Positions 34,693 to 43,502 of a stretch of DNA of 64,000 bases are shown one piece after another. The stretch lies in contig BMWJ01000001.1 in assembly GCA_014651175.1 (NCBI GenBank), forward strand, positions 434,001 through 498,000, written 5' to 3'. Within the stretch, counting starts at the first letter, position 1, and every line of letters starts with the position of its first letter. Under the pieces are notes generated by a model. The model was not told where the DNA came from. It saw nothing but the letters and a program-made list of their open reading frames with translations, and did no database searches. This DNA comes from Streptomyces clavifer. Its GTDB lineage: Bacteria > Actinomycetota > Actinomycetes > Streptomycetales > Streptomycetaceae. The position numbers were made by a program, and so were the translations under genes.

Positions 34693-36813
34693 TTGAGTCG
34701 TGAAACTGACAGTTCGTCCTCCGGGCCCCAGGGGCGCGGCGGAGCCGCGTACCCGTCGGGGACGCCGCCGTACGGATCACGCCAGTATCCGTCGCTGCAT
34801 CCGTCCCAGGACGGACCGGAGGGAACTCCGGAGCCTGCGGATCCGCCTCAGCCCGAGGAGCCCAGAACCGAGACGACGCTGACGACGCGTATCCGGATCA
34901 ACATCCCGGGTTCCCGTCCGATCCCCCCCGTCGTCATGCGTACGCCGATGAGTGACACCGACGCGGGCCGTCCGGACGCCGAGCGCACCGGCAGCACCCC
35001 GAGGCCCGGCGCGCCCGCGCTGCCCTCCGGTGCGGCACCCGGTGCCGGCGAGCGCGGCGGAGCCCGTCCTGAAGCGAGGGACGACGCCCCCGCGGCCGAG
35101 GCCTCTGCGGACAAGCCGGCCAGGGAGAAGAGCGGCAGCGACTGGTTCGCGCCGCGCAAGGCCCCGCCGGCCGGTGCCGCGGGTGCGGCAGCCCTTCCCG
35201 GCCCGCCCGCCGCGGGTGGCGGCCCGGCGCCGGTACCGGGCCGTGCCGATCCGCCGTACTTCTCCGACGGCCCGCAGCAGCCGGGCGACCGGAGTGCCCT
35301 CGACGAGTTCGGGACGGACGGTCCCGGCGACCGGCGGAGCACGCCGAACCTCGGTGTGCGCACACCCGGCCCCTCCGGGCCCACCACGGGCCCGGTCACC
35401 GGGAGTTCGCCCCTGACGCCGAACCTCGACGTGCTGACCGGCAGGAGCAGGCCGGCCGGCCCCGGTGGTCCCGGCGGGCCCACGGGTCCCGGCAGTCACT
35501 CCGGTCCTGGCGGCCCCTCAGGTCCTGGCGGGCCGTCGTCCGGGCCCCGGCCCGGCGGCCCCGCGGGCGCCGGTGGCGTACCGCCGCGGTTGTCCGACGA
35601 CACGGCGATCCTGACGCCGCAGACCGCCGTGCCCGGTGCCGGAGGCCACGTCTCCGGTGACACGCTCACCAGCGGCATCCCCGTCATCCCGCCGGAGTCC
35701 CGCTCGCCGTTCCCCGGTGGCCCCGGTGCCCCCGGCGGCCCGCGCGCCGACCTGGGCGGCCGGCCCGACGGTCCGATGGGCAGCGGCCCGATGGGCAGCG
35801 GCCCGGGCACCCCGGCGTCCGCTCCCGCTCCCCGTCCGGAGCCGAAGCCCGCGCCGCCCGCCAAGAAGGGCCGCTCCAAGCTGGTCCTGCTGGGCGTCGG
35901 TGTCTTCGTGGTGCTCGGCATCGCCTACGGCGCCGGACTGCTGATGAACCACTCCGAGATCCCCAAGGGCACCACCGTCCTCGGCGTCGACATCGGCGGC
36001 GGCACGAAGGAGGAGGCGGTCGGCAAGCTGGAGTCCGCCCTCGGCAAGCGCGCCCAGGCACCCCTTCAGCTGTCCGTGGACGGCAAGGAGGAGCAGCTCG
36101 TCCCGGACAAGGCCGGTCTCACCCTGGACAGCCAGGAGACCGTCCGCGGCGCCGCGGGCAGCGACTACAACCCGGTCTCGGTGATCGGTTCCCTGTTCGG
36201 CGGGGCACGCTCGGCCGACCCGGTGATCCCCGTGGACGAGGAGAAGCTCGGCGTCGCACTGACCGACCTGGCGGGCATCTCCGGATCGGCCAACGACGGC
36301 ACGATCCGGTTCGAGCCCGACAAGGCCGTGCCCGTGCCCGGCAAGACGGGCAAGGCGCTGGACGTCAACCGCTCGATCATCTCCGTACGCGACGCCTACC
36401 GCGCGCAGGTCCAGACGGGCAAGGCGGCCGTGGTCGAACTGCCCGTCGCCGAGACCGAACCCACCATCGACCAGGCCGAACTGGACCGGGCGATGAAGGA
36501 GTTCGCCGAGCCGGCGATGTCCGGACTCGTCACGATCAAGGCCGGACCCAAGGCGATCGACTTCGGCCCGGCCAGGTCGCTGCCGCAGATCCTGTCCATG
36601 AAGCCGGTCGACGGCAGGCTGGTCGAGGTCTACGACAAGAAGGCGATCGAGACCCTGCTGGACGGCGTCTTCGACGGCGTCATGATCACCAAGGGCGACG
36701 GCAAGCAGCACCCGGTCAGCGCCGACGACGTGGCGCACGCGATGCAGACCGCGCTGCTCGGCAAGACCCCCGCCGAGCGCACCGTCGCGATCGACCTCGG
36801 CGGCACGGGCTGA
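34693..36813 (+). CDS. VanW/PG_binding_4-type envelope protein with long Pro/Gly-rich N-terminus
   Basis: From TTG 34693 (GGGAGA upstream) the protein has about 706 residues. The first 385 are Pro/Gly/Ala-rich and collagen-like (GGPGGPTGPGSHSGPGGPS). One membrane helix follows (LVLLGVGVFVVLGIAYGAGL, about 395-415). The outer part has two repeats of a putative peptidoglycan-binding domain typical of VanW/YoaR proteins: IPKGTTVLGVDIGGGTKEEA, VPVPGKTGKALDVNRSI and the end AERTVAIDLGGTG. It is probably anchored in the membrane with the binding domain facing the wall. The terminal VanW domain proper appears absent. Confidence 0.78.
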   Translation: MSRETDSSSSGPQGRGGAAYPSGTPPYGSRQYPSLHPSQDGPEGTPEPADPPQPEEPRTETTLTTRIRINIPGSRPIPPVVMRTPMSDTDAGRPDAERTGSTPRPGAPALPSGAAPGAGERGGARPEARDDAPAAEASADKPAREKSGSDWFAPRKAPPAGAAGAAALPGPPAAGGGPAPVPGRADPPYFSDGPQQPGDRSALDEFGTDGPGDRRSTPNLGVRTPGPSGPTTGPVTGSSPLTPNLDVLTGRSRPAGPGGPGGPTGPGSHSGPGGPSGPGGPSSGPRPGGPAGAGGVPPRLSDDTAILTPQTAVPGAGGHVSGDTLTSGIPVIPPESRSPFPGGPGAPGGPRADLGGRPDGPMGSGPMGSGPGTPASAPAPRPEPKPAPPAKKGRSKLVLLGVGVFVVLGIAYGAGLLMNHSEIPKGTTVLGVDIGGGTKEEAVGKLESALGKRAQAPLQLSVDGKEEQLVPDKAGLTLDSQETVRGAAGSDYNPVSVIGSLFGGARSADPVIPVDEEKLGVALTDLAGISGSANDGTIRFEPDKAVPVPGKTGKALDVNRSIISVRDAYRAQVQTGKAAVVELPVAETEPTIDQAELDRAMKEFAEPAMSGLVTIKAGPKAIDFGPARSLPQILSMKPVDGRLVEVYDKKAIETLLDGVFDGVMITKGDGKQHPVSADDVAHAMQTALLGKTPAERTVAIDLGGTG

Positions 36814-36838
36814 CCGGCAGCCCCTCCACCGCACGACT

Positions 36839-36867
36839 GCCCCTGTCCGGATCCTCCGGACGGGGGC
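36839..36867. terminator. Terminator after the VanW-like gene
   Basis: A 13-bp stem (GCCCCTGTCCGGA pairing with TCCGGACGGGGGC, including one G-U pair) with a 3-nt loop, 25 bp after the stop. Confidence 0.8.
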
Positions 36868-37066
36868 GGCGTCGTTGTGGCCCGGACACTCCGCGGCCGT
36901 CGTGGCGCGGGGGCGCGCCGGGGCGGGAGGGGAGGGACTCCGTGCGTCAGGGGCCTCGGTCGTTCACCGGTGTGCGCGACAACCGGCAGCCGCAGCCCGG
37001 CGGTGACGGCCCGGGTGTCGGTCCGGGCCGCTCATGACGGCAGAGGGTGGCCGCTCGGGCCCGTTC

Positions 37067-37921
37067 TCAGTTGAGCAGCGCACGCGCGGCCCGGGCCCGG
37101 TGGCGGATGGCCTCGGCCGCCGTCGGCTCGATGCCGTCGACGACCTCCGCGTACTCCTCCATCTCCGCCGCTCCGCGCAGGAACTCCCCGCGCTGGACGA
37201 GGAGCTGGGCCCGCTCGTAGCGGAGCCTGGCCGGGTGCGAGGGGAGGAGCAGCGAGAGTTCGAGCGCCCAGAGCGCCACATCCGTGCGCTCGGGCCGGGC
37301 CGACGCCCAGGCCCTGATGTTGTTCAGGATCCGCAGCACCGTCTCCAGGGGCCTGGCAGGCACCGTCATCGACCGTTCCAGCGGCGCCCCGGTCGCTGAC
37401 ACGACCATCAGCTCCGCGTCCTCGCCGCTCAGGGGTGCGCCTCCGGCGAACGGGTCGGCCAGCACCCGTTCCACCGGATCGCCGAAGCCGACCACGAAGT
37501 GGCCGGGCAGCGCCACCCCGTACACCGGGGCCCCGGCCCGCCGGGCGACCTCGATCCAGACGACGGAGAGCAGGATCGGCAGCCCGCGGCGGCGCCGCAG
37601 CACCTGCTGGAGCAGGGAGGAGTCCAGTCGTTGGTAGTCGGTGGAGGAGCCCGCGAAACCGCAGCGCCCGCCGAGCAGTTCCGCGAGGGCGGAGGCCCAC
37701 TCGCGGGCCCCGCGGGTCCCGTACGGAAGAAGCCCGGCCAGCCGGTCGAGCTCGATCTGCGCCGCGTCGATGCCGTAGGGGTCGGCGGCGGGGGCGGGCG
37801 CGGCCGGCCCCGCCTCGGCGCCCAGCAGGAGGCAGAGGAGCGCGAGGTCGGGCCGTTCGGCGCGCGCCTCGTCGGCGAACCTCCGCCGGCGTTCGGCCGT
37901 TCCGGAATCCTGAGCGCTCAT
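37067..37921 (-). CDS. SirB1-family transglutaminase-like/TPR protein
   Basis: The 284-residue protein starts MSAQDSGTAERRRRFADEAR. The Transglut_core2 region includes LLGGRCGFAGSSTDYQRLDS and LLQQVLRRRRGLPILLSVVW, with YGVALPGHFVVGFGDP at the His position of the ancestral triad. The C-terminal part has a TPR-like helical pair (ERAQLLVQRGEFLRGAAEME). The nucleophilic Cys seems to be the one in GRCGF. The biochemical role of the family is unclear. A GTG at 37930 is an alternative start. It is probably co-transcribed with the acetyltransferase gene upstream (31 bp gap). Confidence 0.83.
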   Translation of the reverse strand: MSAQDSGTAERRRRFADEARAERPDLALLCLLLGAEAGPAAPAPAADPYGIDAAQIELDRLAGLLPYGTRGAREWASALAELLGGRCGFAGSSTDYQRLDSSLLQQVLRRRRGLPILLSVVWIEVARRAGAPVYGVALPGHFVVGFGDPVERVLADPFAGGAPLSGEDAELMVVSATGAPLERSMTVPARPLETVLRILNNIRAWASARPERTDVALWALELSLLLPSHPARLRYERAQLLVQRGEFLRGAAEMEEYAEVVDGIEPTAAEAIRHRARAARALLN

Positions 37922-37952
37922 CTGCGACACATACCCTCTGCTGCTGTTTCCG

Positions 37953-38963
37953 CTACGCGGACCGGAAGTGGTGGTACCGGTGGTGGGTGGCGAAGCCCAT
38001 GCCGTCGTACAGCGCACGTGCCCCTTCATTGTCCGTCTCCACCTGGAGCCAGGCGGCCGACGCACCCTCGTCCAGGGCCTTGCGGGCCAGCGCCGCCATC
38101 ACGGCCGTGGCGAGGCCGCGCCGCCGGTGCTCGGGGCCCACCTCGACGGCCATGAACCCCGCCCAGCGGCCGTCCACCACACAGCGCCCGATCGCGGCGG
38201 GCACCCCGCCGGCCGCGTCACCGCTGTCACCGGCCACGGAGGCGAACCAGACCGACGGGCCGCTGCCCAGCACCTCCAGGACATGGGGACCCGGGGTGTC
38301 GAAGCGCTGGTAGCGGGAGAGCCAGGCATCGTCCGCCGTGCGCGACAGGCGCACCGCTGAGACGTCCGCGTCCAGGTCGCCGACCGGGGCGAGGGCCGCG
38401 ATCCGCAGCTCCGCCGACACCTCGCGCAGCCACCCGTGCTGCTCCAGGTCCGCGCAGAGCCGCTCCTGCGCGCCGTCGGCGCCGGTGCCGGTCTGGACGT
38501 ACGCGGGCAGGCCCCGCTCCTCGTACCACTGCCGTACGCGCCTCAGCGCCTCGCCGAGCGGGAGCCCCGGATCGCCGAGTGGGAGCACGGAGTTGGCGCG
38601 GCGGGTGAAACCGCCTGCGGCGCGCAGCCGCCAGTCGCCCAGCGGTTCGCTCTCCACGGGCTGCCACGCCCGCGCGGCGACCCGGGTGAGCTCCTCGAAG
38701 GAGGCCGCGGGGCCGCGGCGGCGAGCCGGAGCGGCGGGGACGACCTTGCCCGCCACCAGCGACGCTTCCGCGATGCGGACGCTGTCCCCGCTCTTCGGTG
38801 TGATCGAGAGCACGCCGTCGTCCCACGATGTGAGAACGCCTACCGTGTCGGTGAACTTCGCACCCGTGTCAGGGGCATCGGCGACGCGCCGCACGGATAC
38901 GCGTTTGCCCACGTCAGCAGGTGTCATGCGAACCTCGAGTCGTCCGCCGACGGTGAATTCCAC
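37953..38963 (-). CDS. GNAT-family N-acetyltransferase
   Basis: The 336-residue protein has an N-terminal SH3-like segment (VGKRVSVRRVADAPDTGAKF, VLTSWDDGVLSITPKSGDSV). A C-terminal GNAT domain with the acetyl-CoA loop VGPEHRRRGLATAVMAALAR and QVETDNEGARALYDGMGF follows. The two-part layout is typical of an actinobacterial GNAT subfamily of unknown substrate. The gene diverges from fdxA, with about 117 bp between them. Confidence 0.88.
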   Translation of the reverse strand: MEFTVGGRLEVRMTPADVGKRVSVRRVADAPDTGAKFTDTVGVLTSWDDGVLSITPKSGDSVRIAEASLVAGKVVPAAPARRRGPAASFEELTRVAARAWQPVESEPLGDWRLRAAGGFTRRANSVLPLGDPGLPLGEALRRVRQWYEERGLPAYVQTGTGADGAQERLCADLEQHGWLREVSAELRIAALAPVGDLDADVSAVRLSRTADDAWLSRYQRFDTPGPHVLEVLGSGPSVWFASVAGDSGDAAGGVPAAIGRCVVDGRWAGFMAVEVGPEHRRRGLATAVMAALARKALDEGASAAWLQVETDNEGARALYDGMGFATHHRYHHFRSA

Positions 38964-39080
38964 AGCTCTGTACGCCCCTACTGTTCGGATCGTGCCCCGG
39001 AACGGAGATACTAGGGGCGGGCATCGACGACGCCGCGCTCCCGCGCGAGAGCCAACGCCCTACCGAGGAGGAACGACAGC

Positions 39081-39401
39081 GTGACCTACGTCATCGCGCA
39101 GCCTTGTGTCGACGTGAAGGACAAGGCCTGCATCGAAGAGTGCCCCGTCGACTGCATCTACGAGGGCTCCCGGTCCTTGTACATCCACCCGGACGAGTGC
39201 GTCGACTGCGGAGCCTGTGAGCCGGTCTGTCCGGTGGAGGCCATCTTCTACGAGGACGACACCCCGGAGGAGTGGAAGGACTACTACAAGGCCAACGTCG
39301 AGTTCTTCGACGACCTCGGTTCGCCGGGCGGTGCCTCCAAGCTGGGTCTCATCGAGCGCGACCACGCGTTCATCGCCGCGCTGCCGCCGCAGAACCAGTA
39401 G
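39081..39401 (+). CDS. fdxA: Seven-iron ferredoxin FdxA
   Basis: The 106-residue protein has the 7Fe pattern. Cys9, Cys17 and Cys50 should bind the [3Fe-4S] cluster, and Cys21, Cys40, Cys43 and Cys46 the [4Fe-4S] cluster. Cys25 is the additional free cysteine also known from Azotobacter ferredoxin I. The C-terminal extension ending in HAFIAALPPQNQ is typical. It transfers electrons in the cytoplasm; partners could include cytochromes P450. GTG 39081 follows the sequence GAGGAGGAACGACAGC. It directly precedes dapC. Confidence 0.96.
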   Translation: MTYVIAQPCVDVKDKACIEECPVDCIYEGSRSLYIHPDECVDCGACEPVCPVEAIFYEDDTPEEWKDYYKANVEFFDDLGSPGGASKLGLIERDHAFIAALPPQNQ

Positions 39402-39427
39402 AAGCGGCACCACGAGCGCCGCCCGGT

Positions 39428-39520
39428 CCCGTACGGCTCGCCACCGTGCGGGGCCGAGGTGTTTCCCGGCAGCCGCGTCCCCGTACGCAAGCCCGTACGG
39501 CGTGCGCGAAAGCCCGTACG
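39428..39520. repeat. CCCGTACG repeats between fdxA and dapC
   Basis: CCCGTACG occurs four times (39428, 39480, 39492, 39513) in the 134-bp gap; the last three are spaced 12 and 21 bp apart, the last copy 15 bp before the dapC start. They may be regulatory or a relic of small duplications. Confidence 0.4.
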
Positions 39521-39535
39521 AGAAAGCAGAGTTCC

Positions 39536-40639
39536 GTGTCCGCAGCAGTCCCCGTCTCCTCCCGTCTCCCGGTCTTCCCCTGGGACAAGCTCGCGCCGTA
39601 CAAGTCGACGGCCGCCGCTCACCCGGACGGCATCGTGGACCTGTCCGTCGGCACGCCCGTCGACCCGGTGCCCGAGCTGATCCAGCAGGCGCTGATCGCC
39701 GCAGCCGACAGCCCCGGCTACCCGACGGTGTGGGGGACCGGGGCCCTGCGCGACGCCCTGACCGGCTGGGTGGAGCGCAGGCTCGGCGCGGTCGGAGTGG
39801 TGCACGAGAACGTCCTGCCGGTCGTCGGCTCCAAGGAGCTGGTGGCCTGGCTGCCGACCCAGCTGGGCCTCGGCGCGGGCGACAAGGTGGCCTACCCGCG
39901 GCTGGCCTACCCGACGTACGAGGTCGGCGCGCGGCTCTGCGGTGCCGAGCCCGTCGTCTACGACGACCCCACCGAGCTGGACCCGGCGGGGCTCAGGCTG
40001 CTCTGGCTCAACTCGCCGTCCAACCCGACCGGCCGCGTCCTGCCCAAGGACGAGCTGACCCGGATCGTGGCCTGGGCGCGCGAGCACGGCGTGCTGGTCT
40101 TCAGCGACGAGTGCTACCTGGAGCTGGGCTGGGAGGCCGAACCGGTCTCGGTGCTCCACCCTGACGTCTGCGGCGGCTCCTACGAGGGCGTCGTCGCCGT
40201 CCACTCGCTCTCCAAGCGCTCCAACCTCGCCGGCTACCGGGCGGCCTTCGTCGCGGGCGACGCGGCCGTGCTCGGCGAGCTGCTCCTGATCCGCAAGCAC
40301 GGCGGGATGATGACCCCGGCACCGGTCCAGGCGGCGACGGTCGCGGCCCTGGGCGACGACACGCACGTGGCCGAGCAGCGGGCGCGGTACGCCCGGCGTC
40401 GCACGGTCCTGCGGGCCGCGCTGGAGGCGCACGGCTTCCGGATCGAGCACAGCGAGGCGAGCCTCTACCTGTGGGCCACACGCGACGAACCGTGCTGGCG
40501 GACCGTCGCGCGGCTGGCGGAGCTCGGCATCCTCGTCGCGCCGGGCGACTTCTACGGACCGGCGGGGGACCACTTCGTGCGGGTCGCGCTGACGGCCACG
40601 GACGAGCGGGTGGACGCGGCGGTCAAGCGGCTGTCCTAG
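39536..40639 (+). CDS. dapC: Succinyldiaminopimelate aminotransferase
   Basis: The 367-residue fold-type I aminotransferase starts at GTG 39536. It has LPVFPWDKLAPYKSTAAAHP, a signature of actinobacterial DapC. The PLP lysine is in HSLSKRSNLAGYR, the substrate motif is LLWLNSPSNPTGRVLPK and SDECYLELGWE is present. It makes N-succinyl-LL-diaminopimelate from the keto precursor in lysine and peptidoglycan synthesis. The desuccinylase dapE lies at 42338, separated by two unrelated minus-strand genes. GAGAAAG upstream is a weak ribosome binding site. Confidence 0.9.
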   Translation: MSAAVPVSSRLPVFPWDKLAPYKSTAAAHPDGIVDLSVGTPVDPVPELIQQALIAAADSPGYPTVWGTGALRDALTGWVERRLGAVGVVHENVLPVVGSKELVAWLPTQLGLGAGDKVAYPRLAYPTYEVGARLCGAEPVVYDDPTELDPAGLRLLWLNSPSNPTGRVLPKDELTRIVAWAREHGVLVFSDECYLELGWEAEPVSVLHPDVCGGSYEGVVAVHSLSKRSNLAGYRAAFVAGDAAVLGELLLIRKHGGMMTPAPVQAATVAALGDDTHVAEQRARYARRRTVLRAALEAHGFRIEHSEASLYLWATRDEPCWRTVARLAELGILVAPGDFYGPAGDHFVRVALTATDERVDAAVKRLS

Positions 40640-40647
40640 TCCGGGCG

Positions 40648-40697
40648 GCGCGTGAAGGGGCCCGGGGAGTGCGCACTCCCCGGGCCCCTTCACGCGC
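40648..40697. terminator. 50-nt perfect palindrome, bidirectional terminator
   Basis: The sequence from GCGCGTGAAGGGGCCC to its complement GGGCCCCTTCACGCGC is a perfect palindrome with 25-bp arms and no obligatory loop. It lies between the convergent dapC and the minus-strand gene ending at 40714, so it should terminate both. Confidence 0.9.
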
Positions 40698-40713
40698 GAT
40701 CCCGCGGGTGGGG

Positions 40714-41061
40714 TCAGCCGATCGGCAGGCTGCCGGTGGGGAGGCCCTTGGTGGGCAGCCCGCCCGTGGGCAGCCCACCGGAGGCCAGCGAGCCGTCCGT
40801 GACGGAGCCGGCCGCCTTGCCGGCGACCGGGAGGGTCGTGCCGACGAGCTTGCCGCCGGTCTTGTTCGCGACCTCGGAACCCTGCTTCGCGGTGGAGTCG
40901 AGGGTGGTGCCGGCGCTGTCGAGCGAGGTCAGGCCGCCGAGGGCCGGGGTCTGCGGGAGCACAGCGGCACCCGCGACACCGGCGGCGCCGACCACGGGTG
41001 CCGCACCTGCGGCGATCAGCAGCGCGGCACGAGCGATCCGACGGGTCAGGGTGAGGGACAT
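40714..41061 (-). CDS. Small secreted protein with GLPTGGLPTK repeats
   Basis: The 115-residue protein has a signal peptide, MSLTLTRRIARAALLIAAGA, probably cleaved after the Ala-rich GVAGA. The mature part is Ser/Thr/Gly-rich without cysteine. It ends in repeats of about five residues (GGLPTGGLPTKGLPTGSLPIG split as GGLPT, GGLPT, KGLPT, GSLPI). AAGGAG precedes ATG 41061. The repeat recalls small secreted ATP- or wall-associated proteins of streptomycetes, but I do not recognise the family. The 308 bp upstream, 41062-41369, hold no gene and should contain its promoter. Confidence 0.75.
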   Translation of the reverse strand: MSLTLTRRIARAALLIAAGAAPVVGAAGVAGAAVLPQTPALGGLTSLDSAGTTLDSTAKQGSEVANKTGGKLVGTTLPVAGKAAGSVTDGSLASGGLPTGGLPTKGLPTGSLPIG

Positions 41062-41369
41062 GATGCTCCTTCGACGGGACTTCAACGGGTCTCGGCAGGG
41101 GTGGAAACTGCCTGTCCGGTGATCGGACGCACTGAACAACCGGTCCGAGGGCCTGGAAGGTTGCGGGGCACCGAGGTAAAGAGTCGGCAACGCGTCAGAT
41201 AATCCGCAGCGGGGATCCCCGGTCGGAGGATGTCTCCGGCGATGAAGTGCCGAATCGTCACTTCCCTGCGCCCGCAAGGGATCGAGGGCATGCTGCCGAG
41301 GCCGGCGAAACGGTGCTGCGGGCGAGGGTCGTGAGCGTGCCGGTAGGCCCGCAGGGGTGACTGGCCGTA

Positions 41370-42284
41370 CTACTGAGCGAGCCGCATTCGGACCGCTGTC
41401 GTGCCCGATTCCTTACGTTCCGTCCGCCAGCCCGTGTCGGCGGTCCAGACCTGGCCGGCGTACGACACCTCGTCGATCCGCAGCGTGCCGGCCCGGGCGA
41501 CCGCCCAGTGGGCGAGCTCCCAGCCACGCCGGGACGCGTCGCCGTCGGCCTTCGCGGCCGCCCCGACGGGCACCGACACCGTGCCCCCGGCGGAGGAGCC
41601 CGCCGTCCCGGTGGCCGGCAGCACGTCCTTCCCGAAGGCGCGCACCAGGTCCGCCCGCACCTCGGTCGCGTCGCCGGGGCCGGAAGCGGTCTCCGTCGGC
41701 AGCGAGCACGTCAGCGAGGCGGGCGCACGGCCGGTCAGCGCGGCGGAGAGCAGCGTGGCATCCGGCTCGTGCTTGGCGTACGCCTGCGGGAACCCGCTCT
41801 TCTGCACCCGCTGCGCCGCCTCGGTGAGCGGCAGCCGCGAGTAGCCCGGCACCTCCGCCAGATGCTTGTAGAACTCTCCGGAGGCGTAGACCGGGTCCAT
41901 GATCTGCTCCGGCGTCCCCCAGTCCTGGGAGGGGCGCTGCTGGAAGAGTCCGAGCGAGTCCCGGTCGCCGTAGTCGATGTTGCGCAGCGCTGACTCCTGC
42001 AGCGCGGTCGCCAGCGCGATGGTCACCGCCCGCTCCGGCATCCCGCGGGTGGTGCCCACGGCGGAGACGGTCGCGGCGTTCGCGGCCATCTCGGGGCTCA
42101 GCTCGTAGGTACGCCCCTCCCCGCCGTCCGCGGGGCCCACGGTGCAGCGGGGCGAGCCCTTGTGGCCGGAGACGTACTGCACGGCCACATAGCCGGCCAG
42201 GGCGACGAGCACGGCGAAGGCGGCCGCGCAACGGAAGAGGCGGCTACGACGGGAGGGCGAGGCGGTCCGGGGCACGGGGCCCAC
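41370..42284 (-). CDS. Membrane-anchored lysozyme-like/transglycosylase-like protein
   Basis: The 304-residue protein has a basic N-terminus and one membrane helix (AAAFAVLVALAGYVAVQYVS), acting as a signal anchor. The outer domain contains PERAVTIALATALQESALRN with a candidate catalytic Glu, then YGDRDSLGLFQQRPSQDWGT, a lysozyme-fold pattern found in many actinobacterial wall proteins. VYASGEFYKHLAEVPGYSRL continues it. It probably binds or cuts peptidoglycan; activity is not proven. It diverges from dapE, with about 53 bp between starts. Confidence 0.78.
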   Translation of the reverse strand: MGPVPRTASPSRRSRLFRCAAAFAVLVALAGYVAVQYVSGHKGSPRCTVGPADGGEGRTYELSPEMAANAATVSAVGTTRGMPERAVTIALATALQESALRNIDYGDRDSLGLFQQRPSQDWGTPEQIMDPVYASGEFYKHLAEVPGYSRLPLTEAAQRVQKSGFPQAYAKHEPDATLLSAALTGRAPASLTCSLPTETASGPGDATEVRADLVRAFGKDVLPATGTAGSSAGGTVSVPVGAAAKADGDASRRGWELAHWAVARAGTLRIDEVSYAGQVWTADTGWRTERKESGTTAVRMRLAQ

Positions 42285-42324
42285 CGTACTGGAGGGTACG
42301 AGCCGGGCCGCGACCGTAGTCCCT

Positions 42325-42330
42325 TAGGGT
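42325..42330 (+). promoter_or_regulatory. Candidate -10 box for leaderless dapE mRNA
   Basis: TAGGGT ends 7 nt before the dapE ATG and there is no purine-rich binding site upstream, so a leaderless transcript is plausible. No good -35 box is seen. Confidence 0.38.
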
Positions 42331-42337
42331 CGGGGGC

Positions 42338-43417
42338 ATGGACGGACACACGCTCGACCTCGCCCTGGACGGACCGGAACTCACGGCTCGGCTCGTCGAC
42401 TTCCCGTCGGTCAGCGGGCAGGAGAAGGACCTCGCCGACGCGATCGAGGCGGCCCTGCGCCCGCTTCCGCACCTGACCGTCGAGCGGTACGGCAACAACA
42501 TCGTGGCCAGGACCCGGCTGGGCCGCGCCGAGCGTGTCGTGCTGGCCGGCCACATCGACACCGTGCCGATCGCTGACAACGTCCCGTCCCGTCTCGACGG
42601 GGACGGGGTGCTCTGGGGGTGCGGCACCTCCGACATGAAGTCGGGGGTCGCCGTCCAGCTGCGGATCGCGGCGACGGTACCGGAGCCCAACCGCGACCTC
42701 ACGTTCCTTTTCTACGACAACGAGGAGGTCGCCGCCCACCTCAACGGACTCGGGCAGGTGGCCGAGGCGCACCCCGACTGGCTGGACGGGGACTTCGCGG
42801 TCCTCCTGGAGCCCTCCGACGCACAGGTCGAGGGCGGCTGCCAGGGCACGCTCCGGGTCCACCTCCGGCTGGCCGGGGAGCGCGCGCACTCCGCGCGCAG
42901 CTGGATGGGGTCCAACGCGATCCACGCGGCCGCCCCGGTGCTGGCCCGGCTGGCCGCGTACGAGCCGCGCCGGCCGGTCATCGACGGGCTCGAGTACCAC
43001 GAGGGTCTCAACGCCGTGGGCATCGAGGGCGGCGTCGCCACCAACGTCATCCCCGACGCCTGCACCGTGGTGGTCAACTACCGGTACGCCCCCGACCGCA
43101 CGGCCGAGGAGGCCGAGGCGCACGTCCGCGAGGTCTTCGCGGACTGCGGTGTGGCCGGTTTCACGATCGACGACCACTCCGGAGCGGCGATGCCCGGTCT
43201 CTCGCACCCCGCCGCCAAGGCGTTCATGGAGGCGGTCGGCGGCACGGCCCAGCCCAAGTTCGGCTGGACGGACGTGTCCCGCTTCGGCTCCCTCGGCATT
43301 CCCGCGGTGAATTACGGCCCCGGGGACGCACTGTTCGCCCACAAGCGGGACGAGCACGTGGCGGTCGACCGGATCACGCACTGCGAGGAGCGCCTCCGCT
43401 CCTGGCTCACCAGCTGA
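42338..43417 (+). CDS. dapE: Succinyl-diaminopimelate desuccinylase
   Basis: The 359-residue M20 metallopeptidase has zinc His in VLAGHIDTVPIADNVP, bridging Asp in WGCGTSDMKSGVAV, catalytic Glu in FLFYDNEEVAAHLNG, a zinc ligand in LLEPSDAQVEGGCQG and final zinc His in ALFAHKRDEHVAVD. The inserted dimerisation domain is present (HSARSWMGSNAIHAAAPVLA). It releases succinate to give LL-diaminopimelate. In S. coelicolor and M. tuberculosis dapE occupies the same neighbourhood with the LOG gene and folP2. The length is normal. Confidence 0.93.
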   Translation: MDGHTLDLALDGPELTARLVDFPSVSGQEKDLADAIEAALRPLPHLTVERYGNNIVARTRLGRAERVVLAGHIDTVPIADNVPSRLDGDGVLWGCGTSDMKSGVAVQLRIAATVPEPNRDLTFLFYDNEEVAAHLNGLGQVAEAHPDWLDGDFAVLLEPSDAQVEGGCQGTLRVHLRLAGERAHSARSWMGSNAIHAAAPVLARLAAYEPRRPVIDGLEYHEGLNAVGIEGGVATNVIPDACTVVVNYRYAPDRTAEEAEAHVREVFADCGVAGFTIDDHSGAAMPGLSHPAAKAFMEAVGGTAQPKFGWTDVSRFGSLGIPAVNYGPGDALFAHKRDEHVAVDRITHCEERLRSWLTS

Positions 43418-43502
43418 CCCACGGCATTCCCCTGCGCGTAACCTCCGCCGATCTAGGCTGAAGCGAGACACGTACATCGCAGGTCGGCGGAGGGAGCAGG
43501 TC

